NCBI GenBank assembly: GCA_030039655.1
Contig: JASHVC010000693.1
Span: 1-6,049 of the forward strand
Length of the DNA stretch: 6,049 nucleotides
Direction of reading: 5' to 3'
From: Xanthobacteraceae bacterium
Lineage (GTDB): Bacteria > Pseudomonadota > Alphaproteobacteria > Rhizobiales > Xanthobacteraceae
Shown here: positions 4,640 to 6,049 of the stretch, piece after piece
Numbering within the stretch: the stretch's first letter is position 1
Layout of the letters: each line of letters begins with the position of its first letter
Notes under the pieces: model-generated
What the model saw: only the letters and a program-made list of their open reading frames with translations
Databases searched by the model: none
Told to the model about the DNA's origin: nothing
Made by a program: the position numbers and the translations under genes

Positions 4640-6049
4640 ATGAACAACGCCGATCTGATCGTCGCCACGCTCAAGTCGGCCGGAATTTCGCGCGGCTTCG
4701 GCATTCCAAGCGGCAACGTCCTGCCGCTCATGGAGGCGATGCGCCAGGGCGGCCTCGATTTCGTGCTCACTGCTCATGAGGGCTCCGCCGGCTTTGCCGC
4801 CGACGTCACCGGCCGGCTCACCGGCGCCCCCGGGCTTTGCATCGCGACGCTGGGACCTGGCGCAACTAATCTCGCGACCGGCATCGGCGACGCCTGGCTT
4901 GACCGCTCGCCGCTCATCGCCATCACCTGCAATCTGAATACGGATCAGCTCGGTCGCCGCATTCAGATGTGGATCGATCATCATGCGCTGTTCAAGCCGA
5001 TCACCAAGGCAACACTGCCGCTGCGCAAAGGCGAAATCGGCGCGACCCTTGCGGAGGCGATACGCATTGCCATGAGCGAGCCGCAGGGTCCGGTGCACCT
5101 CGACCTGCCGGAGGATGTGGCGGTCGCACCGACAAATGAAACGGTGCCGGCGCTCGCCGCGCCTGGCAAGCTGGGGCCCGCGACGGACGAAGCGATCGCG
5201 CGCGCCGGCGAATTGATTGCTGCCGCGCGGCGGCCCATCGCGGTCATCGGCTCGTCGGCGATGCGGCTCGCCGATCGCGCGCGTCTGAAAAAAGTGGTCG
5301 AGCATTTCGGTCTACCCTTCGCCACCACCACCATGGCCAAGGGCCTGATCGACGAGACGCATCCACTTTCGCTTGGCTGCATCGAGCGCGCCTGTCGGCA
5401 AGGGCAACGCAAGCTGCTCCGTTCGGCCGATCTCATCGTCGGTCTCGGCTACGACACTGTCGAGGTCGAATACGAAGCCTGGATCGGCGATGTGCCGCTG
5501 CTCCAGATCGATATCGAACGGGTCGACATCGCGGCTTCGGTCAAGCTCGCGCATCAGGTGACCGGCGATCTCGATGCTTCTCTTGGGCGCCTCGCCCAGC
5601 AAGCCGGCAAGCAAAACTCATGGACGCCGGAGCAAATCGATGCCCATCGCAGCGCCTTCCAAGCAGCGCTGCGGCCGGCCAGCGGAGCGTTCACCGCGCA
5701 CGCCGCCATCGACGCCGTGCGCCGCGCCCTGCCCCTCGACGGAGTCCTCGCGTTCGACGTCGGCGCTCATACGCACCAGATCGCGAGCCAATGGACCGCG
5801 CACGCGCCCAAGACCTTTCTGATCACCAACGGCTGGTCATCCATGGGTTTCGGCCTGCCGGCCGCCATCGCGGCGAAGCTGGCGCGGCCCGATCTGCCGG
5901 TGGTCTGTCTGATCGGGGATGGTTGCTTTCAGATGACCTGCGGCGAGGTCGCCACCGCCAAACGGCTCGGCATCACGCTGCCCATCGTGGTGCTCGACGA
6001 CAAATGGCTCGCGCTCATCAAGGTCAAGCAGATACGCCGGCAGTTTCCT
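4640..6049 (+). CDS. Thiamine-diphosphate-dependent enzyme, acetolactate synthase/decarboxylase superfamily (3' end cut by window)
   Basis: The 470 visible codons have no stop. Family members are about 540-560 residues, so roughly 70-90 are missing at the right edge. The N-terminal pyrimidine-binding domain (about 1-165) starts MNNADLIVATLKSAGI and contains FGIPSGNVLPL, the catalytic Glu47 (AHEGSAGFAAD) and LGPGATNLATGI. A central domain follows (about 180-320, with RPIAVIGSSA and RSADLIVGLG). The diphosphate-binding domain begins near 350 and has the Mg/ThDP motif: GDG at 426-428, then Asp453-Asp454 25-26 residues on, the same spacing as in yeast pyruvate decarboxylase but with Asp-Asp replacing Asn-Asn. 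Such enzymes decarboxylate or ligate 2-oxoacids. The lack of an adjacent small subunit (ilvH-like) in view and the catabolic neighbours argue against housekeeping acetolactate synthase. It is divergent from the aldolase-fold gene, suggesting shared control. The superfamily is certain; the reaction is not. Confidence 0.93.
   Translation, partial: MNNADLIVATLKSAGISRGFGIPSGNVLPLMEAMRQGGLDFVLTAHEGSAGFAADVTGRLTGAPGLCIATLGPGATNLATGIGDAWLDRSPLIAITCNLNTDQLGRRIQMWIDHHALFKPITKATLPLRKGEIGATLAEAIRIAMSEPQGPVHLDLPEDVAVAPTNETVPALAAPGKLGPATDEAIARAGELIAAARRPIAVIGSSAMRLADRARLKKVVEHFGLPFATTTMAKGLIDETHPLSLGCIERACRQGQRKLLRSADLIVGLGYDTVEVEYEAWIGDVPLLQIDIERVDIAASVKLAHQVTGDLDASLGRLAQQAGKQNSWTPEQIDAHRSAFQAALRPASGAFTAHAAIDAVRRALPLDGVLAFDVGAHTHQIASQWTAHAPKTFLITNGWSSMGFGLPAAIAAKLARPDLPVVCLIGDGCFQMTCGEVATAKRLGITLPIVVLDDKWLALIKVKQIRRQFP

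Noticed and set aside
4361..5305. 314-codon minus-strand frame opposite the thiamine-enzyme gene
   Set aside because: It spans the aldolase start, the intergenic palindrome and the thiamine-enzyme N-terminus, and has no domain. It arises from low stop-codon frequency in G/C-rich DNA.

Overview
The window is a high-G+C catabolic gene neighbourhood of the kind found in alphaproteobacterial Hyphomicrobiales (Bradyrhizobium or Rhodopseudomonas relatives) and some Burkholderiales. That guess rests on G/C-rich third codon positions, tight gene packing and the mixture of enzyme families. It is an inference from style, not a phylogenetic result. No RNA gene, CRISPR array, insertion sequence or phage gene was seen.

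Layout: (1) Positions 1-84 are a short upstream region with a perfect TATAAT box 8 bases before the first start codon. (2) A phthalate-4,5-dioxygenase-type Rieske oxygenase runs 85-1362 (+). (3) An amidase-signature-family hydrolase follows to 2816 (+); its 5' end is problematic, because the only normal in-frame start candidates are a late TTG at 1440 or an ATG at 1362 cut off by an amber codon. (4) An 18-base convergent gap leads to two minus-strand genes read leftwards from about 4550: a class II aldolase/adducin-fold protein, then a periplasmic-binding-protein-fold (SsuA/THI5/NMT1-type) protein without a signal peptide. They lie in the same reading frame, separated only by the stop codon and one codon. 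(5) A divergent intergenic region holds a near-perfect 22-base palindrome. (6) A thiamine-diphosphate-dependent enzyme of the acetolactate-synthase/decarboxylase superfamily starts at 4640 (+) and runs off the right edge after 470 codons.

Taken together, the genes look like part of a degradation pathway for an aromatic or amide-bearing organic compound. The Rieske enzyme would hydroxylate or demethylate. The amidase would hydrolyse an amide or ester. The class II aldolase-fold enzyme would perform a retro-aldol or decarboxylation step. The thiamine enzyme would decarboxylate or condense a 2-oxoacid. The binding-protein-like product would bind a small ligand, or possibly act as an enzyme. No electron-transfer partner for the oxygenase, no transporter permease or ATPase and no regulator lies inside the window. 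The substrate cannot be named from sequence alone. The best leads are the amidase start anomaly, the divergent palindrome, the cytosolic binding-protein-fold gene paired with an aldolase-fold gene, and a probable leaderless start for the oxygenase.
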